This document shows, one piece after another, positions 1 through 7,309 of a stretch of 30,743 nucleotides of DNA (positions within the stretch are counted from its first letter, which is position 1; every line of letters starts with the position of its first letter). The stretch lies in NCBI GenBank assembly GCA_964402685.1, contig CAYODE010000026.1:1-30743 (forward strand). The letters run 5' to 3'. The position numbers and the translations under genes are program-made. This DNA comes from Aestuariivita sp964402685 (GTDB lineage Bacteria > Pseudomonadota > Alphaproteobacteria > Rhodobacterales > Rhodobacteraceae). The notes below the pieces were generated by a model. The model saw only the letters and a list, made by a program, of their open reading frames with translations, did no database searches and had not been told where the DNA came from.

Positions 1-27
1 GCATGATTTACCACGCAGAAATTCTTG

Positions 28-101
28 GCGGGTATGGTGAAATGGTATCATAAGAGCCTTCCAAGCTTAAGGTGCGGGTTCGATTCCCGCTACCCGCTCC
101 A
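28..101 (+). tRNA. tRNA-Gly(UCC): tRNA-Gly (anticodon UCC), CCA encoded
   Basis: The cloverleaf can be folded by eye. The acceptor arm pairs GCGGGTA (28-34) with TACCCGC (91-97), followed by discriminator T98 and genomically encoded CCA (99-101). The T arm is GCGGG-TTCGATT-CCCGC. The anticodon loop CTTCCAA (58-64) places TCC at 60-62, so the tRNA reads GGA codons. The anticodon stem has a G-U pair and an apparent A-A mismatch at its outer end, which is slightly irregular. The 3' half and flank (58-107) are duplicated exactly at 195-244. A hairpin plus T-run follows at 118-139. Confidence 0.95.
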
Positions 102-117
102 AGAATTCTCTACCTGC

Positions 118-139
118 ACATTTCCGACAAATGTTTTTT
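118..139 (+). terminator. Probable intrinsic terminator of the tRNA-Gly gene
   Basis: ACATTT (118-123) and AAATGT (129-134) form a six-base-pair stem around loop CCGAC, followed directly by five more T residues. The stem is A/T-rich, so stability is modest. Its position 17 nt after the tRNA CCA end and the T-run fit a rho-independent terminator. Confidence 0.5.
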
Positions 140-194
140 ATGCTTCTCTCTAAGTAATTGTTTTTAAAACATTAGACGAATTTTGAACGTTAGT

Positions 195-244
195 CTTCCA
201 AGCTTAAGGTGCGGGTTCGATTCCCGCTACCCGCTCCAAGAATT
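195..244 (+). repeat. Exact 50-bp duplicate of the 3' half of tRNA-Gly plus flank (att-like)
   Basis: Bases 195-244 are identical to 58-107, running from the anticodon loop through the T arm, acceptor strand and CCA to the AAGAATT just outside the gene. The match stops sharply on both sides: C57 versus T194, and C108 versus G245. There is no 5' half, so this copy cannot be a tRNA gene. Duplicated tRNA 3' ends are the classical footprint of tyrosine-recombinase integration at a tRNA. No integrase gene is visible in the window. Confidence 0.85.
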
Positions 245-719
245 GTCTGTCAAAAATCCCGACGCTGGTGCCTACCAAAAATTCTGTAGACATTTGATAA
301 GCAGAGATAATTTAGGTTCTAGGGCATCTGCTTCGAACACAGCACGCGCGGGTTCTTTTTCAACTGCCGGCCAGAGAATGTTTCGCCATTCGTGACGTGG
401 TTTCGAACGCAAAAGAGTTCTTTTGGTGAATAGACTGAAGTCAATCAGTACGGGGTCACGTGTTTGAAGAGCCGGTGCCCCCATCTTGTGTAAACTGATC
501 TGCACAACATTTGATTGTGTAGTCACTTTCTTAGTACTGCTATCTCTTTCCTGTCAGGCAATTTCTGAATAACCGGCCAAGTTCAGTGCGCGAAACCAAG
601 TGGAATGATTGGCTCCATTGTAGTAGCGAATTCGCTCTCTTTGCACGGACCTCCGCTGTCAGAGCCATTCGGTAAGGACGCCAAAATGTTGGCGGTATCG
701 ATTTTCTGTTGCCTCGGCG
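245..719. other. Gene-poor stretch between tRNA duplicate and glycan operon
   Basis: No convincing gene is seen. The only long open frame is an 84-codon minus-strand ORF (526 to 272) whose product I do not recognise. It has no clear ribosome-binding site and could be a remnant of an element that used the duplicated tRNA end. A GC-containing hairpin lies at 679-694. The rest is A/T-rich with no repeats or RNA gene that I can support. Confidence 0.6.
679..694 (-). terminator. Hairpin just beyond the end of the glycan operon (weak terminator candidate)
   Basis: CGCCAA (679-684) pairs with TTGGCG (689-694) around a four-base loop, about 25 nt past the stop codon of the last minus-strand glycosyltransferase gene. 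No T-run follows on the minus strand, so it may only be a transcript-end stabiliser or chance. Confidence 0.3.
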
Positions 720-2321
720 TTACTTCGGCCCCTTTCCATGTAGTCGTCTATTAACTTGTCGTGCCAACTCTCGACAGAGTTGACGTGGCGAAGTCAGTTT
801 GTCTTCGAGATGCCGTTTGGTTTTTTCAAGCTCCGCAACGTGCACCTTAATCGCGGACATTGCATCCGTCAGTTGCAAGATCTCTTGCGCTGCAGCCTGT
901 TTCTCCAACGCAGATTTTTCCTCAAGGTGAGCAATCTGCTCTTGATAAAACGATGCAGCTGCCTTGAACGTGCGTTCCTCGTCTAGAAAAGCGACTAGAT
1001 GATTGACGGGATGGGTCCTAAGTGGCTGCGGGACAAGGCTGCCATCGCGTGCTGCTTGTACAAGAGACGCGCTTGAGTGGTGCAGCTCGAACCAGTCCCT
1101 TGAGCGCTTTGCGTGCTCAGATAGCAGGTCGGATGAGATGTTTTTGAGGATCTTGAACAGTTGCTCTTCGTTGCTCCAAGTCATCGCGCCGGGATAAGCA
1201 ACGTCCGCCCCACAAAACATGCGATGGCGATAGTTCTGATGCATAACAAGGGGTATGCCGGCCGCCATAGCTTCAATTGTGGATTTACCTCCGCCTATTG
1301 GGAACGAACCGACCAGGAAGTCGATATCTTCGTCTATCAGTGCCTGTGCGACTGACACTGCGTAGGGAATAAACTTAACTCTGCCAATCGGGACACCGCA
1401 GTGTTCAAAACTTTCCTCAAGAGCGACGCGCAACCTGTCTGGTACCGACCCGATGTGCACATGCGTGCCCCCTGTGCGCAGCAGGATTTGGGGCAGCAGG
1501 GACGCATAGTCAAACGCGTAACCATCTGTTAGGAACTTGTCGCCACGTCCAACAGCGCAGCTCTTCCACTGACCAGCACGTGAAAACGGTTTCTCATGCC
1601 GACCGAGATCCTTTCGAAGAATAAGTGGATAGTAGACGTTTTCTGAAATGCCGAGATCATGGCGGCAGTTTTCGAAGGCCATGTTCGCCAAATCCACGTG
1701 TTGGAAACTATCGCAAGTCACGCCTAGGCAAAGGTGGTGGTCAGCGTGATGAACAAATATCTTGTCCGGTACGGAAGCAGATATTGCTGCGCACAGTCCC
1801 ATTGAATCTTGATGATGGATAAACAGAACAAGCTTTTGCGGGTTCAGGTCTCTGATTGTTCTGCAGACATCTTCTAACCGGGCTGCGCTGTCGGAACCTT
1901 TAGCTGTGTTGACAGGAACTCCGACTTCTTGAGCGAATTCTTGAGCAATCGACATGTCTGCACGGTCGAAACAGTCAGTCAGCAACACACTGACCGGTTC
2001 TTCAAACATTTTCAAAGCAATGAAGTCTTGCATGACTTCTTCGTGCCCGCCTGCTCTGGAGAGCTCGGAGGCAAGAACGACGGTTCCGCGCCTATCATCA
2101 GTCGCATCGTCATCGTGCTGTGGCACTGTCTGTGCGATGTGTTCGCAAAGATCGTCAAGTTCTTTGCTCGCGAGCACACGTGCTATTGCCCGCGGGTTGG
2201 TTAACACAGAGTCGACAAAAAACCTTATACTGTCCAGTGCGCCTCCAATGTCGCCACCATCTAGTAGGCCGCGAACGTGGCTCTCCAACGCCAACAACTC
2301 CTGAGCAGTGTATTTCTTCAT
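720..2321 (-). CDS. GT-B-like glycosyltransferase with C-terminal coiled coil
   Basis: A 533-residue protein from the ATG at 2321, chosen because it forms an ATGA overlap with the upstream aminotransferase stop. An upstream in-frame start at 2354 would lie inside that gene. The C-terminal half of the catalytic region (about residues 310-400) has the typical nucleotide-sugar-binding layout, with a glycine-rich turn before a TIEAMAAGIPLV-type segment. The middle carries a histidine-rich HHADHH stretch. Residues about 430-510 are rich in Glu, Lys, Ala and Leu and look like a coiled coil, followed by a basic tail. There is no signal peptide or membrane span, so it probably acts in the cytoplasm in assembling the surface glycan. 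Donor and acceptor cannot be told from sequence. It is the last gene of the minus-strand operon. Confidence 0.75.
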   Translation of the reverse strand: MKKYTAQELLALESHVRGLLDGGDIGGALDSIRFFVDSVLTNPRAIARVLASKELDDLCEHIAQTVPQHDDDATDDRRGTVVLASELSRAGGHEEVMQDFIALKMFEEPVSVLLTDCFDRADMSIAQEFAQEVGVPVNTAKGSDSAARLEDVCRTIRDLNPQKLVLFIHHQDSMGLCAAISASVPDKIFVHHADHHLCLGVTCDSFQHVDLANMAFENCRHDLGISENVYYPLILRKDLGRHEKPFSRAGQWKSCAVGRGDKFLTDGYAFDYASLLPQILLRTGGTHVHIGSVPDRLRVALEESFEHCGVPIGRVKFIPYAVSVAQALIDEDIDFLVGSFPIGGGKSTIEAMAAGIPLVMHQNYRHRMFCGADVAYPGAMTWSNEEQLFKILKNISSDLLSEHAKRSRDWFELHHSSASLVQAARDGSLVPQPLRTHPVNHLVAFLDEERTFKAAASFYQEQIAHLEEKSALEKQAAAQEILQLTDAMSAIKVHVAELEKTKRHLEDKLTSPRQLCRELARQVNRRLHGKGPK

Positions 2322-3427
2322 AGGCTTTCGACAGCCTTGATCAGTTGAGCACAAACCTCGTCCACAGCTTCGAGCGGTAGCTGTGGACCGCAGGGCAGGC
2401 TGAGCACTTCCTTCGCCAGTTGACCGGCAATGGGTAGACTCTCAGGCGCGATATCGAGCGCGCTGTATGCGCGTTGCATGTGAGGGGGAATTGGGTAATG
2501 GATTTGCGTTCCAATACCGGCGCTCTGCAACACTTGTTGGATTTCTTTGCGCTGCGGAACCCGCACCACATAAAGATGCCACGCCGAGGTAAACCCTTCG
2601 GGTTCCACTGGTAAAGTTATTGCGTCTGTACCCGCAAGGCACGTTCGGTAACGCTGGGCTATCTTGGCGCGATGTGCGTTCCAACTATCAAGATACTCCA
2701 ACTTGACCTTGAGAACGGCGGCTTGGATGGGGTCAAGACGGCTGTTAACACCTTGCACCTTGTTTACATAACGCTCTTGCGATCCATAGTTGCGCAGAAT
2801 CCTGATACGTTCGGCAAGATCATCGTCATTCGTCGTCACGGCCCCAGCATCGCCCAGAGCTCCAAGATTCTTGCTTGGGTAGAAGCTCCAAGCAACCACA
2901 TCACCATGCTGCCCAATCCGTTTTCCGCGATACCGAGCGCCATGCGCCTGAGCGGCATCTTCCACAATCCGTAATCCGTGTCTCTTTGCGATATCCAAAA
3001 TCGGGTCGAGGTCAGCGGGTAGACCATACAAGTGCAGCGGCATTATTGCTTTGGTGCGCGATGTAATGGCAGCTTCGATCCGCTTAGGGTCAATGTTGTG
3101 GGTTTCTGGATCAGGTTCGACCGGGACCGGTGTAGCACCAGTAAGACTAACGCCGAGCCAGGTGGCAACGTAACCGTTGGACGGCACAAGCACTTCGTCG
3201 CCCGAACCTATGCCGAGCGCGCGTAACCCCAATTGAAGCGCGTCAAGGCCATTCGCTACGCCAACTGAATGTCTCGCGCCACAAAAGGTTGCAAATGCGG
3301 CTTCAAAACTTTCGACCTCCGCGCCAAGTACATACCAACCCGAAGCTAAAACACGGCTCACCGCATTATCGATTTCGGGCTTCAATGCGCGGTAGGCATC
3401 TCCAAGATCGAGAAACGGTATTTTCAT
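2318..3427 (-). CDS. DegT/DnrJ/EryC1/StrS-family PLP aminotransferase (FdtB/QdtB-like)
   Basis: A 369-residue, full-length sugar aminotransferase. The PLP-binding Lys is Lys186 in SFYPSKNLGALGDAG, and the EDAAQAHGA motif supplies Asp157 (to the pyridine nitrogen) and Gln160. In this family, PLP and glutamate convert a keto group on a nucleotide-linked sugar to an amine. It directly follows an FdtA-type 3,4-ketoisomerase with an ATGA overlap (3424-3427). Its likely substrate is therefore the dTDP-3-keto-6-deoxyhexose, giving dTDP-Fuc3N or dTDP-Qui3N. The start ATG at 3427 matches the family N-terminus (IPFLDLG). It overlaps the next gene by ATGA at 2318-2321. Confidence 0.9.
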   Translation of the reverse strand: MKIPFLDLGDAYRALKPEIDNAVSRVLASGWYVLGAEVESFEAAFATFCGARHSVGVANGLDALQLGLRALGIGSGDEVLVPSNGYVATWLGVSLTGATPVPVEPDPETHNIDPKRIEAAITSRTKAIMPLHLYGLPADLDPILDIAKRHGLRIVEDAAQAHGARYRGKRIGQHGDVVAWSFYPSKNLGALGDAGAVTTNDDDLAERIRILRNYGSQERYVNKVQGVNSRLDPIQAAVLKVKLEYLDSWNAHRAKIAQRYRTCLAGTDAITLPVEPEGFTSAWHLYVVRVPQRKEIQQVLQSAGIGTQIHYPIPPHMQRAYSALDIAPESLPIAGQLAKEVLSLPCGPQLPLEAVDEVCAQLIKAVESL

Positions 3428-3843
3428 TTTTCCGCACTTCTGAGCGATAGGAAGGCATTGTAGTCCCGTATGTAGTCCGCTTCGTCAAAGTAATCCGATG
3501 TTAGAACCAAGCATACAGAGCCCGGGTCGAAATTCACTTCCGACGCCCATATCATGGGAGGTACATGCAAACCCAGCCACGGCCTGTTAAGGTGTATCGT
3601 GCGTTGTCGCGTTCCGTCATCCATCTCGACATCGAAACTGCCCGACAAGCACACCAGGAATTGGTGTAATTCGCGATGCGCATGCGCGCCGCGTCCTGCA
3701 GCGGTTGGCACATCGTAGAGATAGAAGACCCTCTTGACTTCGAAAGGAACGTGTCTTTCGGCCTCAATGAAAGTTAGATTGCCACGGACATCCGACCGTT
3801 TTGGCAATTCTGTGATTGTGAGTTCTTCGACGCTAGGCTTCAT
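3424..3843 (-). CDS. fdtA: dTDP-4-keto-6-deoxyglucose 3,4-ketoisomerase (FdtA/QdtA/WxcM-like cupin)
   Basis: A 139-residue single-domain cupin of normal length for the FdtA family. It moves the keto group of dTDP-4-keto-6-deoxyglucose from C4 to C3. The hallmark GRGAHAHRELHQ segment puts the presumed catalytic histidines at His54 and His56, and the DYFDEADYIRDY C-terminal motif is present. At the positions I recall as setting product stereochemistry, Arg20 matches FdtA (galacto product), whereas Ala100 matches neither FdtA (His) nor QdtA (Arg). The product is thus leaning to Fuc3N but unproven. ATGA overlaps on both sides couple it to the acyltransferase upstream and the aminotransferase downstream. 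Confidence 0.88.
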   Translation of the reverse strand: MKPSVEELTITELPKRSDVRGNLTFIEAERHVPFEVKRVFYLYDVPTAAGRGAHAHRELHQFLVCLSGSFDVEMDDGTRQRTIHLNRPWLGLHVPPMIWASEVNFDPGSVCLVLTSDYFDEADYIRDYNAFLSLRSAEK

Positions 3844-4799
3844 AAGTTGTCCAGATTGACCAAGTAAACCTCAAGAGCAACCCCGCCGCCGCCAAATTCA
3901 GTCTTGAACTTGTACAGCCCGGAATTCAAAACACGCCCCTGATCCTCGTTGCTTGACCCGAAATCAAAGTAGCGTGCCCCTAGTGCACTGGCATCCTCGA
4001 TGCAGCTTTCAAATACAGCGTCAAGGGCTGATACGGCATACCCTTCTTCGCTCGACGCTATGTACTGCGCGTGCCAGACCTGTTTTGAGACGAATAGCAA
4101 AGTGCCCGCGACAACGTTGCCGTTCAAATATGCTGTACGAATTTTGATTTCACCCGGGAAGCGTTCGGTGAGATCTTTGATCTCTGAACGAGAGTGGACA
4201 GGTCGTGCTTCATGTTTGCGAATTAAGTTGTCTTCTAGGACGTTCCAAAACGCGTCCAAATCCGTCCCATCTGTTCGGACGGTCACAACGCGCTGTGCCT
4301 TTTTCAAGGATCTTTTTCGACGGCTCGAGATACGGCCGCGAAACGACAGGTCAATCGTGCTCGAGAGATCGCAGCGTACGCGCTCGGCACCGATGCGAAA
4401 CAGGGCGTATAGGTCGTCCGCCGCGGGAACTTTGGCATAAATATGCGGGAGGGGCTTGTACAGCAGGCGACAGAACCCAAGGCTGTTGTAGTACGATGCC
4501 GCAGCCTGAAAAGCATGGATGGCGCCTTCCCCGGCAAGCCGTCCGGCGTGTACAAAACCGCCGAACGTTGCGCCCGGGTGACTGATCACAAGTGTTTCAT
4601 CGTCAAGAGCACGTGATGCAGGAAGTACCGCGCAAAGGCGATCTTGGTCATAAAGGAGGATGGAAAGGTCCTCGAACCTATCGCCGTGGTAAGACAAGAA
4701 GCGACGACTGTGCAGCAGCGTCGCATTAACGGCGTCGCTACAGAACGCATCCCATACTGGACCGTCTTCCGGAGAAAACCGCTTTACCGTGAAGGTCAT
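3840..4799 (-). CDS. FemAB/GNAT-like acyltransferase
   Basis: A 319-residue protein from the ATG at 4799. This start gives an ATGA overlap with the upstream gene; the longer open frame to 4862 would run inside that gene and begins with an atypical, Trp- and Arg-rich stretch. The C-terminal half (about residues 140-285) has the Acetyltransf_6/FemAB pattern: a basic SSRRKRSLKKAQ segment, then a strand/helix region with VVAGTLLFVSKQVWHAQY and an FDFGSSNEDQG motif, ending in a KFKTEFGG turn. Such proteins transfer acyl or aminoacyl groups to amines. In this operon an amino-sugar nitrogen is a reasonable acceptor, but this is inference. No membrane segment is seen. Confidence 0.72.
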   Translation of the reverse strand: MTFTVKRFSPEDGPVWDAFCSDAVNATLLHSRRFLSYHGDRFEDLSILLYDQDRLCAVLPASRALDDETLVISHPGATFGGFVHAGRLAGEGAIHAFQAAASYYNSLGFCRLLYKPLPHIYAKVPAADDLYALFRIGAERVRCDLSSTIDLSFRGRISSRRKRSLKKAQRVVTVRTDGTDLDAFWNVLEDNLIRKHEARPVHSRSEIKDLTERFPGEIKIRTAYLNGNVVAGTLLFVSKQVWHAQYIASSEEGYAVSALDAVFESCIEDASALGARYFDFGSSNEDQGRVLNSGLYKFKTEFGGGGVALEVYLVNLDNL

Positions 4800-5716
4800 T
4801 CGGCGAGTTCCGCTAAAGCGAAACCAGCAGCTCCAAAGCCGTCGCCATTGTAAAAACACCAAGTACGATTATGCGTCTGGACAACAGCGGAATACATGAT
4901 TGCCTGTCCGTCGAATTTTCCAGGCGTTACATCCAGCCCCATATCCGCGTCCTTGCGCGTCCACGATAATCCGTCTTGGGATTCCGCGTAACCAAGTCGG
5001 TAAGCACCGAGTGAAGTGCGTCTGATTGAGTAGAAAAGCTGATAGTCTTCAGGCCCTCGCTTGACCACCCATGGGCGCCCGAAGCCGTGTTCGTCATCAC
5101 CAGTAAGTGCCATCGACTCGCGTCCGTGCGACGGCCAGTTGATGCCGTCATCGGACTCCGCATAACGCATGTCATACACCGGCATAGGCTTTCCATCGAT
5201 GTCGATCCACTCACTGCCAGCTACGTACCACATTCGAAACGTGCCATTGTCCAGAAGTGCGCAAGGACCACCACGAAAGTACAGCTCTCCTTCGGAGCGA
5301 TCTAACACAGGGGCATTTAAGTGCCTTTCGAATGTACGCCCATTGTCGTCGCTGATTGCAAGACCCGTGAAAATTCGGTAGCGAATGTGATGGCAGAGCT
5401 CGAAGCCGGCATAGTAAAGAAAAATACGACCATCCGGTACGCGAACCAGACTAAGCGCCATCACACCGTTGTCGTCGAAGGTTCCCGGTAGTCCTGGGCC
5501 AAAGATTGGACCGTCGGACTGTCCTAAAACGCGGGTTGGATCTTCGGCCGAGACATCAACATATTGGACGTGACCTCGACCATCTGCGTCAAGCACTGTG
5601 ACGTAAACGCGAAGCGTGTCATCGTTGATCTTGAAGGGGGTAGGGCCCATACCGTGTGTGTAGCCATGGTGCTGTGTTGAGGCTGACCACACTAAGCCCC
5701 GTTTCTGCCAGATCAC
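4796..5716 (-). CDS. Five-bladed beta-propeller glycoside-hydrolase-like protein (GH43/GH32/GH130-like)
   Basis: A 306-residue protein with no signal peptide. Blade-like repeats are visible: ISDDNGRTFE, YAESDDGINW and YAESQDGLSW, each an S/D-D-G-x-x-F/W unit typical of arabinanase/invertase-type propellers. Candidate acidic and active-site segments are GTFDDNGV (about residues 78-85) and YFRGGPC. The absence of an export signal and its position inside an ATGA-coupled nucleotide-sugar operon argue against a secreted hydrolase. It could be a cytoplasmic transferase or phosphorylase, or a carbohydrate-binding scaffold. It overlaps its neighbours by ATGA on both sides (5713-5716 and 4796-4799). 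Specific activity unknown. Confidence 0.7.
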   Translation of the reverse strand: MIWQKRGLVWSASTQHHGYTHGMGPTPFKINDDTLRVYVTVLDADGRGHVQYVDVSAEDPTRVLGQSDGPIFGPGLPGTFDDNGVMALSLVRVPDGRIFLYYAGFELCHHIRYRIFTGLAISDDNGRTFERHLNAPVLDRSEGELYFRGGPCALLDNGTFRMWYVAGSEWIDIDGKPMPVYDMRYAESDDGINWPSHGRESMALTGDDEHGFGRPWVVKRGPEDYQLFYSIRRTSLGAYRLGYAESQDGLSWTRKDADMGLDVTPGKFDGQAIMYSAVVQTHNRTWCFYNGDGFGAAGFALAELAE

Positions 5717-6390
5717 GACGGCACCTTAAACATTCTTTTTGGAGTAACCCGCGCGGGTTCTGCTTGCTCGCCTTTGAACAACTGGTTCGGCTCTGTGTTT
5801 TGCAACAGTGTCACGCCAGGGCCGACCCAATTATCCTCCCCAATGTCCAGGTTATTGGCGAGTGACGCGTTAACCCCCAAGAACGAATTCGCGCCGATAT
5901 TACAGAATCCTGACACGACGACGTGCGAAGAGACAAAACAGTTGTCACCGATAGTGCTATGGTGCCCGATATGGTTGCCGCTCCACAGAACGACGTTGTC
6001 GCCGATTTGCACGAACGGTTGAACAGTGTTGTCTTCGAATATGAAACAGTGCTCCCCGACCTTCACATTGTGCCACACGAAGGCACGGCTTGAGACATAT
6101 GAAGCTGGCTGGAAGCCCTTTGACTTTGCAGTCTCAAGTAGCCGGGTCCTGAGGCGATTCAGTTGTGTGTAAACCAGTGCGGCGTAAAAATGGACGGCGT
6201 TGGGATCGAAGTGGTCCTCGAGCTTTTCAAGAGGCACGACCGGTAGGCCAAATTTTTCGTCGGATTTGATGAAGGCTTCTTCCACCGCGAAGCCTTTGAC
6301 CTCGTACGGGGAATCGTGCATGAAACACTCATAAGCCACTTCGGCGAATGCACTATCGCCTATTATAACGAGTTGAGCTGTTTTTTCCAT
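5713..6390 (-). CDS. PglD/NeuD-like sugar O/N-acyltransferase (left-handed beta helix)
   Basis: A 225-residue protein of usual PglD size. Residues about 5-90 form a Rossmann-like N-terminal domain with IIGDSAFAEVAY at the nucleotide-binding turn, a variant of the usual GxGGxA. Residues about 100-195 carry imperfect hexapeptide repeats (VKVGEHCF, VQIGDNVV, STIGDNCF, CNIGANSF, LDIGEDNW) that make the acetyl-CoA-binding beta helix. Candidate catalytic histidines are His140, His143/144 and His156. Given the downstream FdtA and aminotransferase genes, it probably N-acetylates the dTDP-3-amino sugar, the role FdtC/QdtC plays elsewhere. Another sugar acceptor is possible. It starts the run of six ATGA-coupled genes. 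Confidence 0.85.
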   Translation of the reverse strand: MEKTAQLVIIGDSAFAEVAYECFMHDSPYEVKGFAVEEAFIKSDEKFGLPVVPLEKLEDHFDPNAVHFYAALVYTQLNRLRTRLLETAKSKGFQPASYVSSRAFVWHNVKVGEHCFIFEDNTVQPFVQIGDNVVLWSGNHIGHHSTIGDNCFVSSHVVVSGFCNIGANSFLGVNASLANNLDIGEDNWVGPGVTLLQNTEPNQLFKGEQAEPARVTPKRMFKVPS

Positions 6391-6408
6391 ATGGCTTTTC
6401 TTTCGGCG

Positions 6409-7158
6409 TCAAGGCCGTACGATTAAAATGTCTTCGCGGCGGTTTGCCATCGGAAGCGTTTCCCGCTGCGGCACGATGAATGCATCGAAACCCGCGTTGC
6501 GTGCACGATGGATGAGACCCAATACCACTGAGTCGTCTATCTTGCCTGCTTCCGTGACATTGAAACTGACTTCCGGGTCACTGTCAGTTTTCATGAAGTT
6601 GCGGTGATAGGCTGCTCCGGCCTCACTTGCAAAGAAGCGTTTGCGTTTTGACACATTTGGTATGTCGCCAAGCAGCATTTGTCCGCCAGGCGCGAGAAGT
6701 TCCAGCGCATGATCAAGAAAGGCAAATACGGACCCCTCCTCAAAAACATAGTGTAAAACACTATAGCAAAGTATGGCATCGAAGCTTCCCTGTCGTTGCT
6801 CCAGAAACTCGGGACATGACGGAAAGACTGCACTGACCTTCGTAATGCGCTCGCCATCAGGAAGTTGGGCTAGCATTTCTTCGCCGTCCAACAGCACCAA
6901 TTCGTGCTTATGCTTGTCGCACAGATCTATCAAAAGCTCAGGCAGTTCGCTGCAGCCCGGACCAATATCCAAAACACGCGTTCTGTCTTGGGATAGGTTC
7001 GTTAGTTTTGAACGGATATCGTCAAAGATTTCGCGTTCATGTCCTTCACGATAAGCATCTGGAAAACCAATTTTTTCATATCTGGACAGGCTCTCGTCAC
7101 GAGCCATGCTCTGAAAATCGGCGAACCCGATTTTGGAGAAGTCGACACTGTTCGACAT
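6409..7158 (-). CDS. Class I SAM-dependent methyltransferase
   Basis: A 249-residue protein. I choose the ATG at 7158 (MSNSVDF) because GAGG lies four bases upstream (7163-7166); a GTG at 7170 gives a slightly longer frame without such support. Motif I is VLDIGPGCSE (about residues 61-70), followed by an acidic strand end (LVLLDGEEM), an AILCYSVLHYV motif and LLAPGGQMLLGDIP, the standard seven-strand methyltransferase core. The substrate is unknown; within this operon a sugar hydroxyl or nucleotide-sugar carbon is likely. It sits 18 nt before the acyltransferase gene. The gap to the preceding methyltransferase gene is about 150 nt, so internal transcription or processing is possible. Confidence 0.85.
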   Translation of the reverse strand: MSNSVDFSKIGFADFQSMARDESLSRYEKIGFPDAYREGHEREIFDDIRSKLTNLSQDRTRVLDIGPGCSELPELLIDLCDKHKHELVLLDGEEMLAQLPDGERITKVSAVFPSCPEFLEQRQGSFDAILCYSVLHYVFEEGSVFAFLDHALELLAPGGQMLLGDIPNVSKRKRFFASEAGAAYHRNFMKTDSDPEVSFNVTEAGKIDDSVVLGLIHRARNAGFDAFIVPQRETLPMANRREDILIVRP

Positions 7159-7309
7159 GTAGCCTCGCACCGCTTTCTACTGATAACCAAAGCGAATTTT
7201 TTGGTTGCCAAAACAACCATATAATTTCCGTCTGTTCAAGGTTCGCATCTATCGTTTGGCATGAACTCAGCTGACGATGGAAACGCATGCGAAGGCGAAA
7301 AGTCTTACA

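Noticed and set aside
131..173. AATGTTTT and AAAACATT inverted repeat between the tRNA copies
   Set aside because: Eight-base A/T-rich arms 27 bp apart in A/T-rich DNA; likely chance.
183..395. 70-codon plus-strand ORF running through the tRNA duplicate
   Set aside because: It translates the duplicated tRNA half, so it is not a real coding region.
272..526. 84-codon minus-strand ORF after the tRNA duplicate
   Set aside because: No recognisable domain and no ribosome-binding site; not called as a gene, though a remnant of an integrated element is possible.
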